A stretch of DNA of 64,000 bases from Periplaneta americana. Its lineage: Eukaryota > Arthropoda > Insecta > Blattodea > Blattidae. Numbering within the stretch: position 1 is the first letter of the stretch; each line of letters starts with the position of its first letter. Below, piece by piece: positions 29,891 to 42,554 of the stretch. A model generated the notes under the pieces. That model made no database searches and had not been told where the DNA came from. It saw only the letters and a program-made list of their open reading frames with translations. A program made the translations under genes and the position numbers. The stretch is taken from NCBI RefSeq assembly GCF_040183065.1, contig NC_091119.1, positions 108,031,763 to 108,095,762 of the forward strand, read 5' to 3'.

Positions 29891-31566
29891 GATACTGGAT
29901 CTTATCAGGTATTCGTCAAGGGATAGGACTTGATCTGTCAGGGCTGAGGTAGGATGACTCATCTATCAGCATCAAATTCACGAATGACGTCCGGGCCACC
30001 TGCCGATTGGAATAAAAATCACATAATGGGCTATTGCAAGTGTAAGTGCATGAATCCATCCCAGGTTCAGTCCTCAAAAATCCATTCACGCATTGTTTTA
30101 GGAAATTGATTTTCGCTCTTCGTGGGATGGTTTTCTGGAGTTATTCTGAGCCAACACAAAGCTCTAGCTCAATAATACTCCAGAAATTTTCACCTTTATG
30201 TTTACTTTGATATTATCACTGTCACACCAAGTAAAAAATATATGAATTAGTGTCCCAAGTGGAAATTTATACGCTCCGGTTACATACTTTTTAAAGCAAA
30301 GTTGAATTATACATTGAAAAATAGAATTATTATGCATATAAACATTCAAGCACATAATAAAATATAATTTTATGAATGAATGCTGCCTTTATAATAACCT
30401 TAGACAATATTAGACTCAGTGACTTCCTTTATCTACTGAGACTGAAGTCATACGTATTTTATTATAGTGAATTCAAAGTACATCAGTTCATTGTGATTAA
30501 GATGAAGAGGTTGATTCTATATTTTTCTAATTCTCTCGATCTTAGAATGGAGCATTTCAAGTATTCTGAAATAAGCGTCAAGAATTCAATTCGACATTAC
30601 ATTTTTGCAAAATGTTCAGCACAGTCAATAAAATTAGATGAACTATTTCTATAGTTTCTATTACTTTACCAAATCAGGACCAGTACCTGTTTTTAGTGAC
30701 TAAGAAGTTGCGGTATAAAATTTGCAAGCAAGAAAAGAGTTGTCATAATAAATACTCATTTTGGTGAATAAAAAGCCCGATATATGATTCACAAGCAAAA
30801 CAAGATTTTACTGTCATGGTATACCGACCCATTTCGAGCTTTTAGTAAAATGAAAATTAAACGCTATAGAGCAAACACAACACCGTTATAAATTTAATGT
30901 TAGTGATTGCAAATATGTAGTAATCAAACATACATATTAATATCAGATATTTGTTTTGAAGTAAAATATTTCAATTAAAATTATAATAGGAAAAAATCTG
31001 AAGTAACGTACAACATTTGCTTAAAAGGGAAGTGGATTCCGTTCCGTTAATTTTTATTACCGGTGGTTATTTTACAAAGTCTTCATTCTGTAACGAAATG
31101 CAGGGTCTTTTAAACAATCTTTACAGTACATTTTATGAATTAAAGTTACCACATTGTAGCATAAACTAGGTACCGAAGTTACTGAATTCATAATTTTAAA
31201 TCTAAAATTACAAACAATTATTAAGTTCTCGTCACTTAATATAATTCCTTTTTTTCCCACGTTAGTGACGAAGACATATGGGTGTATAAAATGAAAATTT
31301 CGTACATGTATGTAACCGAGCTACATTTCATTTATGTAATCCACATTGAAGATCGTTCCAATAGTTTCCCCACACGATACAGTTGCCGTGTTCATAAAAC
31401 TCAAGGCGTCTTTAAAGAAGCCCACGCAATAAGATGTAGTTAATATTGATTTATTTTTCAGCCCTCAAAATTTCGGTACATTAGTACTGAAGAAGATTTG
31501 TTCTGATAAATCTTAAGTCCCTTAATAACGTATTCATCCCATAGATTCAATGTAGTTTACCCAGTT
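29891..31566. other. Intergenic, no gene recognised
   Basis: 1.7 kb of AT-rich sequence with only short open frames on both strands and no element I can name. Confidence 0.45.
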
Positions 31567-31835
31567 CACTGCAAAAAGGGGGAATGTCGAATTTATTTCA
31601 TTTTGTAGGAAATGAAATTTAAACTTTGAAACCATATTACAGGACATTGAGCAAATATAACTCGTGTATTTCTTTTTTACACAACTCAACACATATTAAC
31701 AGAAATGATATATAGGAAACTGTGACTCTTGCTAACCAATCCTTGTTACCAGAATAATTTTTCATCAATAATGCAAACAAAAAATGACAAAAAGGAGGAA
31801 TGTCAGAAAACTTAAAGATCTGTTTATTTTATGTT

Positions 31836-34063
31836 AGTTAACACTGAAAAACTTTTGTAAGGGAGTTTGTTGTAATATTCTCTTGCGTCTGCACAACAAA
31901 ACTGCTTGAGGTGTTGCAAATCTTTGAATTTAAACCACGAAATTGGTAACACATCTGAAATAAAAGGAACTATTATTGGTATCACTACTTATCAGCTTTT
32001 AGAAAAGTTTAAAAGTAAAAGTTATATTTATTACCTTGATAAAGTTTCTCAGGCAGAAGGAACTCCCCACTTCGTAATTGAGTATCCTTTATTTGTGTAT
32101 GTAAGCTATTTGTTGGAACCATGGCTGCAGTTTCTCACATTCCATTATATGTGGATCTATGCTCTGCTAGACGAGGATGATTAACCAAAAAAAAAAAACA
32201 ATTTCAGTGATAGGTTTTGTCGAAATCCGGCAGGTTTTCTTAAACAATGGTGTCAAGTACAGTACAGTGTCCAATTTCTCAGCATAGCTTGATCAACATG
32301 AACAACACGGTAAGCAGATGGCTTCATGCGAGCACTCTCAAATACTTCTATCCAATGTTCTTGTAATTCTGCCGGATATCTCTGGTTTATGAGAGCCATG
32401 TTTCGGCCGCATTCTAAATGAGAATGCCAGCGAACGGGAAATGTTACTTTAATACAATCCAGTCTCCGAGCAGCATACACCACATAATGGAAAAACCGGA
32501 AAACAGTATAGTATTTGTTTTGACCGGCGCATCCATCACAAAACAGCTCAAAATTCTTCACTTTGGGGTCTAAAATATTAAAAATAAAATGATGAAAGAA
32601 TGAGGTCACTTCATCAGAACCTTCTTTCCCTACTGTTTCTGGATAGCAGTAGAAAACTGAATATCCCGTGGACAAAGTGTGGATGTTGAAAGAATAGAAT
32701 GATAGTGTTCCATACTATACATAATTCGTTGTAAGGTTAGGCATACATAGGTTTTTCTGAAAATCAAAAGCAATAACTTCGTGCATTCGACTCTTCATGC
32801 TGTTCTTTCTTGCTTTTCGTCTTCTGTCATAAAATACTTCGGCTTTACGCTTATGAACTTCGTTTTCCATTTGTGCTGTCTTCATCCGACTCTCAATGTT
32901 GTGTTTTTTATCTCCTGATAAGAAAGAATCGGATAACTTCTAATGAAGCGCCTTTGCATTAGCCTGGTACTTATCACAGGCACTGCACGTATCGCAGCGT
33001 GGATACACAAATGCGATATTAAATCTCGTATTGAATATCTTTCTGTAATGTTCATAAGAAACATATGGCAGTTTTTTCTTCTTTGGACATTTCATATATT
33101 TTATTAATAGGTTATTTAGTGTATCTGGCATATAAACTGTCTCACTATTGTTCCTACTGTAATGACTCTGCCGTCTCTTGAATGAGTTGATATGCTTGAC
33201 CACACTCTCTCTTTTCTTCTTTTATTTGACAATTTTTGTACATTGGTACTATTAACTGTGCTTAAATAATTAACATCACAATAATATAAGACTTGTGGAG
33301 AGGGTGACGACCATTTACGTTCCTCAAAGCATCAATAAATCAGTGTGTCTTTTCCTCTTGAGGTGATCAGGTCGTGCTGGGGGCAGGTTACGAGGAATCT
33401 GGTTGATTAAGCTGTTAAAATGTGTTGGCAATGTTGCATATAACCATGTGTAGGAAGAATGAATTGCAGTCTCTATTTTGACTAGATCTAGATCTGAATG
33501 AAGTGTTTCATTTCTCAAGTACCATGGTGCTCCAGTGATTATCCTTAGTACCCGATTTTGGAATTTTTGAATACGCTTGATTTGGCTTATAAAAGCCGAT
33601 CCCCATAATGAACATCCATAGAGCCAAATAGGCTTAAGAAGCATTACATATATTAATCTTTTGTTGGAAAGGGAAAGACAAGAGCTGGAAAGTATTGCTT
33701 TCAATCGATGAAGTCTGTATCTTAATCTCTGAAGGGTGTAAGTGAGATGTTTATTCCAGGTCAAGCGACTGTCTAGGATGAGTCCAAGATATCGTACTTC
33801 TTCATGCTGTGGTACTGGTGAACAGTTGAGGTATATGTGCTTTTTCTTTTTTGAGGTGTGTGAATGTTCCTGTTGATTACTTATTTGTGTTCATGGCTGT
33901 TCTGCACACTCTCTGCGACATCTTTTGGTTTTCTGCAATGTTTGTGGTCATATTTGCCTCGCCGACCTTTCGGTGATGTCCCAGTAGTTTTTAGAGCTTT
34001 AGATTCTGAATGCGTTTCTTGGTAATGCCATGTAAAAACATGTCTTCCGAAGATGCCATAATT
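31836..34063 (-). pseudogene. Transposase pseudogene (DUF7869-like, RNase-H-fold type)
   Basis: Read on the minus strand, it starts near 34063 (MASSEDMFLHGITKKRIQNL), shifts frame, and is split by a LINE. It then resumes at about 33215 with VKHINSFKRRQSHYS and VSYEHYRKIFNTRFNIAF, and a YPRCDTCSACD cysteine cluster. Next come IAFDFQKNL, a stop, GSDEVTSFFHHFIF, and the FELFCDGCAGQNKYYT block. It ends around LKQFCCADAREYYNKLPYK. The order FDFQ...DGCAGQN...GH/WHS is that of a multi-copy animal family annotated as DUF7869 or uncharacterised; acidic residues in these motifs are probably catalytic. Stops, frameshifts and the LINE show it is dead. Family assignment is from memory of motifs. Confidence 0.65.
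33225..33850 (-). mobile_element. 5'-truncated LINE inside the CACTG transposon
   Basis: The minus strand reads VRYLGLILDSRLTWNKHLTY, then KPIWLYGCSLWG, IKRIQKFQNRVLRIITGAPW and YLRNETLHSDL, with an open 146-codon run at 33324-33764. This is a classic Jockey-clade reverse-transcriptase C-terminus. A-rich sequences at both edges (AAAAAAGAAAAAG near 33846) may be the target duplication. Confidence 0.85.
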
Positions 34064-34390
34064 AGACGTGATTTTAAACCTTACAAAATAACAATAATAA
34101 ATTCCACAACAGAAAATGTCTAAACATCACTACGAAGTACGAACAAATAATTCTCGTAAACAAATGAGTACTTAGTTGCGTCATACAGTGATGCCAATGT
34201 GAACACATGACATTCCTCTTTTTATACTGTTTCGCTCTGACATTCCCCCTTTTTGTGTTGTATACCAATTCGTCAACACGATGTAGATCTGGAACTATCA
34301 TCTTTCTTGCAGTGCAACAAAGTGTATTGTATTCTACTCCCTTTGATCTCATTTTTCATAAATTTACGACATTCCCCCCTTTTTGCAGTG

Positions 34391-35640
34391 GATTCTTAAT
34401 ATATATATATATGCTCGAACATGTAGGTCATTGGTACTGAAAGTGAAAATATTCGGTTCACTTATAATATCGAAATTATGTAAAAAAAAATATAATCTTT
34501 AATACAGCAACTATTAAATTTGAGACAATTTACTGCCTGTCACAACTGTTCTGTGAAGACGTCTCGCTGCTAGCTAGAGAAACACAATGGAATTCAAAGG
34601 AGTGCGCTGAGGCATCTCGTTGAGACACATCGAGCTTTGTGATTCAGCCCTCCAGCTCCACAAAAATACCCTTGAATAAGTCTGTGAAAGCAGAGCAGTG
34701 CTGCCACACAGCGGCGAGGCCGGGAAGTTAGAGGAACAAAACACATCTGTACAGTACAGCGAAGAATCAAGTAAATTAGGACAGTACCTACTCACAATAT
34801 TCTTAGTATTGTCCTAGCAATGATTCATTCTTGTCAATACAATTGAATAAAGCGACGTAAGAAAACAGACTCTTGGATTTGATTAATATTGAATCAGTCG
34901 TTTGAAAAATTGTGCTTATCCAAGAAACTAAGCTTCAAGATAACTTAATATGGGTTTCTTTCGTAACAAAGTTCTTTCCTCGCCATTTAAACATATCTTT
35001 TTTAGAAGTTGAACAGGTGAGATATACAGTATCTACCTGCATCCAAAGACTGCAAGTAGAATTTCTCAAACAACTAATAAAATTATCGTATTATTGCATA
35101 AATAATTCTAATATGTCATTGAAGGATTAAGAATTAAGTGTGTTTCTGAATAGGGTACCTGTTGTAATTCTCAGCAGTTCCTCCGCTCACACATATTAGT
35201 CTTGACATGAGACGATCATTTGGATCTTAGGAAATTATTCCCTGATGATGGAACCTGCAAGCAGTTCCGGAACGTTAGAGATATTAATCTCAATCCACTT
35301 TGAAATCCCAAAATAATCTTCTGAACACAAGAGTCCTGTTTGGGAAGACACTAATAGATCAAACAAATTTGGCGAAATTTCTACGTCTCAAGCAATGCTA
35401 ATCTGAATATGAAATTTATAACATACAGAAATTAAATTCTTATAAACTCACTCAACAAGTAATAACTGCTTTACTGTGTTAATTTTATGGTAACTGTTGA
35501 AAAATCAGGAAATTTCATCACAGCCAAAACACAAAGGTCGGAAGCCTAAAATCTATGGTTAAAAATATAGGATGTTAGGAAAGTAAACGCAAATATTATT
35601 TTTGGTAATAAAGGGCAACGAGAAAAATCCATCATGCATT

Positions 35641-35705
<65 letters not shown>

Positions 35706-36205
35706 TAGTATTTTTAAGCACTCAAAAAATCATATGTATTCAGTTTAAATAGTATTGTAATGTAGTATTGTAGTATCGTATTTATTTTGTGAAACAACCT
35801 TAAAGTCTCAACGTCTAATAACACCTCATTCTGGCAAGACATTGTCTATGCAGCTGTCTAAAGTACTATGTATAATGATTACACGACCATCAACATGTTG
35901 TTAGTGGTAAGAAATACAGGTAATCATCTCTCATCTATCTACGAAACGATACGTGTTCTTTCACGACACAGATAAATAAATCAACAGAAAATGAGTATCA
36001 GGACAAGAATTTCATAAATCTCTTCATGCTTTGACTTAAGTACTTATTCCTTATTGAAATAAAATTTGCGTAAACACTTTTTTGTATCAAATAACACTCA
36101 AAGGTAGCATTAATAAAGGGATGATGACACAACAGGCAGAATCTTTGACACAGAAAAACAATAATAAAATTCAAATATATTAACAAAAATCTCAACTAAA
36201 TTTAC
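34391..36205. other. Intergenic, no gene recognised
   Basis: AT-rich sequence. It contains an (AT)n run (35646-35702) and a hairpin motif CTGATGATGGAAC...GTTCCGGAACGTT at 35242-35275 that resembles the hammerhead-like motif at 44549. No protein-coding evidence. Confidence 0.45.
35646..35702. repeat. (AT)n microsatellite
   Basis: About 28 TA units. Confidence 0.95.
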
Positions 36206-36208
36206 ATT

Positions 36209-36376
36209 GTTGCTTGTTTAATCAACTGTTCGAAGACAGGTTTGAACGTCATTAGTGACACCATTAAGGTATCACTTATGAGGCAATTAAGGGAAAAGAT
36301 AATGGGTAGAGTGGTCAGTTTCTTTTCCCCTTCATTGCATACATCGCTGACTAGTAATATATTATACTAATCAGAC
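36209..36376 (+). repeat. Interspersed repeat family A, copy 1
   Basis: A 165-bp unit shared with 43241-43397 and 52771-52930. All copies contain CACTTATGAGGCAA or CACTTGTGAGGCAA, a CATTGCATACATCGC block and a GAC(T)AGT...ACTA end. No tRNA head or coding potential is evident. Possibly a SINE or a LINE 3' UTR. Confidence 0.75.
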
Positions 36377-36509
36377 TTCTTACATATCGGCCAGAACCTC
36401 AATCAGAGGTAAAAATAGCATTATATATTATTCTGTATATTTGTGGAGCTTTAGAAGAGAGAATTCTAAGAAGACTAATTAAAAATTATTCATTGGAGAT
36501 TTTTTTTAT

Positions 36510-36760
36510 AAATTTTTAGGTGGTTATTTAACGATGCTTTGTTAACTACTACTCTGTTTAACGACGACAGAATTGGTGATACTGAGACCGTATTTGACAA
36601 GATGAAGCTGAGAATTCGACGTGGAATTACCTCACATTCACCTTACTGTTGAGAAAAAAATCGCTAATCAGATAATCAGTCCAAACGGGAATCGAACCCA
36701 CGTCCAAACGGAGCTACAGACCTGCAGACAAACGCGCTACTGCCCGAGCTACATCAGTAG
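36510..36760 (-). mobile_element. tRNA-derived SINE
   Basis: Minus strand: a tRNA-like head with box A near 36735-36755 and box B (GTGGGTTCGATTCCCG, 36687-36702). The body extends to the GTTATTTAACGATGCTTTGT end near 36520, which is a common 3' end of cockroach-type SINEs. Confidence 0.65.
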
Positions 36761-36839
36761 CCTTGTAAAGTTCCAGGAAGACAAAGATCGTTCATTATCT
36801 CTTTCTTCGGGCAGCTTCATCTCGTACGTAAGCTCGTAA

Positions 36840-37764
36840 ATGTTGCATTAGTTCGGAAAATATGCCCACTCGATTTATTGTAAAATACTGGGCATAGAAA
36901 AAGAAAAATTGTAAAAGAATTTTCAATTCGTATTGATTTTATATATCACCTGTGTATTTGCACATATTTACCTATACTTCTGCGTAAACTATTTAAGATG
37001 ACACCAGAACATGATTCTTGAATTGAATAATTGCAAGTTGTCCGTACAAATATGTGGATATCTGAAACATTTATACCAGACAATAGTAACACTGCTCATG
37101 CTGAGGTCTCATGATCTATTTATTAGGCCTAATTACGACAAGTACCGCTAAGGTTCCACCTATTCTAAGTGAATATTGTCAAGGTTCACGTTCAATAGCC
37201 GATTGTACAGATTGTAACTGTGAAAGTTTTTCTCAGAAAAAGCCGAGAAAATAAATGAAATAAAGCATGACCATCACGATTCCATTCTATCATGTCCTTG
37301 CAGCTGAGATAAAACAATAAAGTGAATACTGTAGAAGTAAGAGCCAGTTCACTCAACAGGTGTCGAACTAGAGACTCCACTCCAAGTTTCTGAAGTGAAA
37401 TCGATTGTCGTTCAGAAAGGCATTGACAGTAACAACAGAGGGAAATTAACATGAAAGAATAGGGTTTAGATGTTTTTATCATATTTTTTTGACATAAGTA
37501 CGTTTCGTCACACTTCACACTGTCGTCACATCGTCTTTTGTCACCCATTACACTTCTGTCACAGTCCTGCGACGTCACACATTAGTTTCTGACACACTTA
37601 ATTTTAAGTTTCTTTACTTGAAGTATAATTACAACAATTAGTAATTAATTACGATAAATTGTTATACGTTATCAAGGTTATGGGAAAAATTTTTAGGTGA
37701 TAATCAAATTTTTTCATGTATGCAATACACGTTAACATGTATGGGCAGTGGCTTCCGGTCGTGT
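36840..37764. other. Intergenic, no gene recognised
   Basis: The 128-codon minus-strand frame at 37192-37578 has no recognisable domain and is mostly repeated GTCAC/TGACG sequence near 37500-37580. Confidence 0.4.
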
Positions 37765-38515
37765 TAACTCTTACTTACTTACTGGCTTTTAAGGAACCCG
37801 AAGGTTCATTGCCGCCCTCACATAAGCCCGCCATCGGTTCCTATCCTGAGCAAGATTAATCCAGTCTCTATCATCATATCCCACCTCCCTCAGATCCACT
37901 TTCATATTATCTTCCCATCTACGTCTCGGCCTCTCCAAAGATCTTTTTCCTTCCGGCCTCCCAACTAACACTCTATATGCATTTCTGGATTTGCCCATAC
38001 ATGCTAAATGCCCTGCCCATCTCAAACGTCTGGATTTAATGTTCCTAATTATGTCAGGTGAAGAATACAATGCGTGCAGTTCTGTGTTGTGTAACTTTCT
38101 CCATTCTCTTGTAACTTCATGCCTCTTAGCCCCAAATATTTTCCTAAGTATCTTATTCTCAAACACCCTTAACCTATGTTCCTCCTCTCAAAGTGAGAGT
38201 CCAACTTTCACAACCATACAGAACAACCGGTAATATAACTGTTTTATAAATTCTAACTTTCAAATTTTTTGACAACAGACTGGATGATAAAAGCTTCTCA
38301 ACCGAATATTAACAGGCATTACCCATATATTTTATTCCTTGTTTAATTTCCTCCCGAGTATCATTTATATTTTGTTACTGTTGCTCCCAGGTATTTGAAT
38401 TTTTCCACCTCTTCAAAGGATAAATTTCCATTTTTTTTAATATTTCCATTTCGTACAATATTCTCGTCACGAGACATAAGCATATACTTTGTCTTTTCGG
38501 GATTTACTTCGAAAC
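37765..38515 (-). mobile_element. LINE 3' end with open C-terminal coding block
   Basis: The minus strand at 37789-38166 is open for 125 codons, with [60 protein letters not shown] and a stop after MNLRVP. This is the well-known C-terminal extension after the reverse transcriptase in RTE-like insect LINEs. More coding remnant continues to about 38515. It is 5' truncated. Confidence 0.88.
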
Positions 38516-39056
38516 CGTGTTAACTCTTATGGAAAGAAAATCAAGGAAATCTTATGAACTTATTTTTAATACGCTTAAAGAGAGATAAATTAACAGATTA
38601 CAAAAACAGTTGCTGCCGCACTTTATATCGACTGATTACGAGGCAACCGTAATGGCAGTAATTTCAAATTCGTTTCCACTAGCGAAGCTGGCCGGTTGTT
38701 TATTTCATCTCGGCCAATGTTTCGCCACCGCGGCACCACGTAAAAAGAAAAAAAATATAGGGGAGAGTTGGTCAAAACGGGATACTTAACACGGAATCTA
38801 GTATATTTCCTGTTGAAGTGATAGGAAACAATTCAATTTTTACTTATGAATCCACTATTCTATGTACTTTCATAATACATTTTGATTTTCACTTCTAATG
38901 ATATAGCTAAACTGGGAAAACAATTTTCTTGGAAAGTGCGCAAGTATCCCGTTTTGGCCGACTAGTTGGGTAAAACAGGATACTTATTTAAAATAAAGGA
39001 AATATTGTTAAGGAACTGAAAAATGTGTGTGTTTTTATTATAATGCATAATAAACC

Positions 39057-40476
39057 CATCAAAAAAGTGTTTTGCATCACCTGTCAACCAGACCTTCAAA
39101 AAAAGATAAAAAGAAGGAAAGCTAAGTAATGAAAATGTATTTATTTTTAACAGTTGTTGATAAAATTATAGCAATGGTGTGGATGGCCAAATGGAAATTG
39201 AGTATTGGCTGGAGTACTTCAATAGAGAGTAGTGCTTCCTCTTGCATTGATAATGCTTGGATTCTTCGTGGCATACTGTCTAACACCACATTTAACAACT
39301 GTTGATCCATTCTGTCCCATTCTTCAACAGGTCTTCGAGATTGCGTGAGGGGTCAGGGCGCACAAGAATGGCTCTCTTTAGTTGAACCCAGACATGCTCA
39401 ATTGGATTCATGTCTGGAGAACATGCGGGCCATTCAAACCTGGCAATTCCATCACGATTATGAAAGTCATTGATAACAGCCGCACGATGGATTCTGGAAT
39501 TATCGTCCATAAACATGAATCCTTTTGCGAAGTGCTGATTAAACGGTGCTACTATGGCTTGAAGAATGTTGTCCCTATACTGTGGATCCTCAGCATTCCT
39601 TGGATCGACACCAATTTTGTCCGCGACCCCACATAATGCCACCCCAAAACATCACTGACCCAATACCTTACTGCATTTGATTGTAGGGGTGTCTGAGTCG
39701 TGCAGCATTACCTGATTCTCTCCAAACACGTTGTCGATGATTATCTGGCACAAGGCATATTTGGTATTCGTCCGTGAATAGAACTTTCTGCCAGTTTTGT
39801 ACAGTCCATTGGTGATGATTTCTTGCCCAGGTGTAACGTTGTCCATGGTGCCTAGGTGTAAGAGTTGGGCCTCGCCATGGACGTCTGGAGTGCAGTCTGC
39901 TATCATGTAATCGGTTTCGTACAGTTTGATTGGATACGCATCTCCCTGTTGCAGTTTGAAAGTCATTGTTAATCATGCCAGGAGTATTCTTAGCGTTTCT
40001 CGTGGCAATAATTCGCAGATATCGGTCATCACATTCTGTTGTTGCACGTGGACGACCACTACGAGACATGTCGTCGACAATACCTGGGTTTCGGAAGCGA
40101 TTCCAGGTTCGTACCACATCACTCTGGTTCAATCCTAAGCAGCTCGCTACTTCCCTTGAAGACAGTCCTTCCTGACATAGAGAAACAATCCTCGCACGGT
40201 TGAAGTTCATAATTGACCGCCTTGCTATTGTTCAATCTCTTTAGAATGAAATAAAACTGTTTTACCCTGAGTTATTCGCTGAGAGATGAGATTTCTCGCA
40301 CTTCTGTTTACAGCTGTTTACTTTTTCAGTCGGTTTCTAGGATAGACTTCTACTGTTTCTCAACATTGTTTACGTTTTTCAGACAGTTAAAAGGATAGCT
40401 TTCAAATGTTTTATGGATATTTCTTGAAGTGGAGCGTAAATACCACTTCTACAGGTGATGCAAAATTTTTTTGATG
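39057..40476 (-). mobile_element. Tc1-like DNA transposon, DD34E
   Basis: The terminal inverted repeats of 26-28 bp start CATCAAAAAA and end TTTTGCATCACCTGT, differing by a 2-bp indel. TA is present outside the right end (40477-40478), but the left flank is CC and so has mutated. The element lies entirely within the 38760-41250 element. Confidence 0.9.
39295..40210 (-). pseudogene. Tc1-like transposase pseudogene
   Basis: The N-terminal half (40210 down to 39668) is open for 180 codons: a helix-turn-helix (IVSLCQEGLSSREVASCLGL), a second HTH/GRPR-like linker (SGRPRATTECDDRYL), then LFTDEYQICLVPD with the first catalytic Asp. A stop and frameshift follow near 39660, where VMFWGGIMWG is recognisable. 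The C-terminal half (39642 down to 39295) supplies the second Asp in FMDDNSRIHRA and the Glu in SPDMNPIEHVW. Exactly 34 residues lie between them, the DD34E spacing of Tc1 elements. It catalyses cut-and-paste excision in intact relatives; here it is broken by at least one frameshift and stop. Confidence 0.9.
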
Positions 40477-41250
40477 TATTAGTAGTACTAAAATATGTAT
40501 GTGGGCTTAAATGAAGAATATCAAATTATTATATGTAAGGTCTATCCTGTTTGTTGACATTGATTCATAGTCCTAATGCAGAATTTTTCATTTACGAAAG
40601 TTACAGTAGAATTATTCGCAATCTTCCGATTCTATGCTACTGCACGCCTGATGAGCCCATTCTTGGCATTGAGTACACTTATTTCATCATCCCTCTTCAG
40701 ATTTTGAATTAGAGAATTCGTCGTTGTCTTCCTCTTCTTCCTAACTACTGTCATTGTTGGTTGTCATAGCGAGAACATATTCAATTCAGAATTTAAAGTG
40801 AAATCCCACGTATGCAATGCAAGTTGGATAAAACGCGATACTATCCCGTTTTGCCAAACCATAGGGTATCCTGTTTTGTCCGACTAGGAGTTGTAAAGAA
40901 AAACATAGCGTCACAACAAAACGGTAAAAGCTACAGCGGTTTTCTTTACAAAGAATTAAAGACTAATAATGTTTTATTTATGTAAGAGACTTACCTCTTC
41001 AACTCTGCGAATTTAATCCCAGGATGTGCCAATTAAAATCAGTCGAAACAATTTAGTTAAGCAGCTGATTTTAAACTTTTCTCTACACAACAAAAATTGA
41101 CGTGTTCGTTTTGCATGTGAGCACTGCATAATGTCCCCTTCCAGTCTAAGAACAAAGTCCTCGCATCATTCGGTAAGTTGCAGCACTTTCCAACGAAATA
41201 AGTCGGGTATCCCGTTTTATCATACCATCCTGTTTTAGCCAACTCTCCCC

Positions 41251-42023
41251 TACAGATCTCGATACGAGATTATCACGAATTGTAGGAAGATATCAGGAAT
41301 ATCAAGCCGATGAGAATGTCCTAGGTTACCTTCGAGCAATTGGACATGGTGTCGCTGAATACTTCTGTTAAATTACTTATTTTGAATATACTGTATGCAC
41401 TAAATTTGGCTAAAATGTGTATAAAATTGATGAGTATTCAATAAATAATAGTGAAAGCAATATTGTGTAGTACATTCAATATTGTGACGAAACATATCCA
41501 CTGTGGCGCAAAGGTACGTATGACGAAATGCAATCTGTGACATGTCCACATCACGAAAAAGTCCGTGACGAAATGGCTGTGACGAAACATACCATTAACG
41601 AAAGCACCTGTTACGAATACACCGGATCCCGAAAGAATAAACTAAAAGCTACGCACATTACTGAATCTATGCATGGAATCTAGGAGCTATTGGCATATCG
41701 CACTACCAATAAAATAGTGTCGTAACTCGAAAATTGTGATTTGTAAAGATACACTATTTTATAGTAAAATGCTAGTACTTTAAAAATATTTTAATAAACA
41801 TGTACCAAAATCTTTGATAAATTTACTATTTTATTATTAGAATTTCATACCTCCCAGCAGTAAAACAGTGTTGAAAATTATTTACGAAAGTAATATGCAA
41901 TTTTCAACATATAACAGTATTTTACTGGAGGGTGCGACATGTAGGCTATGTGAACTCATGTCAGTTGAACACTCGTCTCACTGAAGAAATATAAAGAATT
42001 TTGAAGTATAACATATATATTAG
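41251..42023. other. Intergenic with a cluster of ACGAAA motifs
   Basis: About eight copies of (T)GACGAAA or close variants fall within 41490-41635 at irregular spacing. No gene recognised. Confidence 0.45.
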
Positions 42024-42330
42024 TCTTACATTAATGAAAAAATGAAAGGTTTTGATGAAACGGAAATTACACTAGTCGAAATGGAAATGCTTACGTCATA
42101 TCCGATAAACTCAACATTCCATTCCTATACATAAGGCATATAAGGCATAAGGCATATATACGAGTACATAAGAGTGTGTTATAATCCATGAGGATGGGAA
42201 TTTTTCAATATATTTTAAAATATAATGTTTCAGTTGTGCTTTGACGTGCATGCAAAGCAAGGCGTATGTGCAAAATATGCGTAACTATAGAAAGTTAATA
42301 CAAGGTTGGAACTACATACATAATATAGAG
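42024..42330. repeat. Interspersed repeat family B, copy 1
   Basis: Collinear with 52187-52490: shared GGAAATTAC/CGAAATTAC, TACGTCATAT, ATAATCCAT, TTCAGTTGTGCTTTGAC and ATGCGTAAC blocks in the same order. Non-coding, heavily diverged. Confidence 0.65.
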
Positions 42331-42554
42331 GGATAGAAAACAATAACAATATATCACATTTAAGGAAAATTATTTTCAAGCGTTTATATAGAGTAAGGCA
42401 GGCTATAGCTACCAATAATCAAAAGTAGTTTTTTATTTGTCCTCAGTACATACAAACTGTTTTAATGCGTTAGTATTGAAGGATTGACTGTTATTCATAG
42501 CTTATTTTATTTTGTTCACTGAATACATCCAAATATTTTTAGCAAATTGTATTT

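Larger units (their letters stand above)
31567..34390 (-). mobile_element. 2.8-kb DNA transposon with CACTG termini and broken transposase
   Basis: The termini are inverted repeats beginning CACTGCAAAAAGGGGG followed by GAATGTC. Extra subterminal copies of the AAAAAGG-GGAATGTC motif occur near 31791, 34207 and 34237. The minus strand carries a fragmented transposase (about 34060 down to 31836). It is interrupted by a LINE at 33225-33850. No convincing target duplication is visible. The superfamily is not settled. Confidence 0.8.
38760..41250. mobile_element. Terminal-inverted-repeat element with GGATAC subterminal repeats, host of a Tc1
   Basis: Ends are GGGGAGAGTTGG inverted, each flanked by TA (38758-38759, 41251-41252). 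Inside, the motif TTGG-(3 nt)-AAAC-(2 nt)-GATAC is repeated in both orientations: 38769-38785, a back-to-back pair at 38944-38985, three near 40824-40885 and at 41207-41240. With the 1.4-kb Tc1 insertion removed, the element would be about 1.07 kb and non-coding. The superfamily is unassigned; the TA site suggests Tc1/mariner/pogo. Confidence 0.8.

Noticed and set aside
37192..37578. 128-codon minus-strand frame
   Set aside because: No recognisable domain; composition follows local GTCAC-rich sequence.
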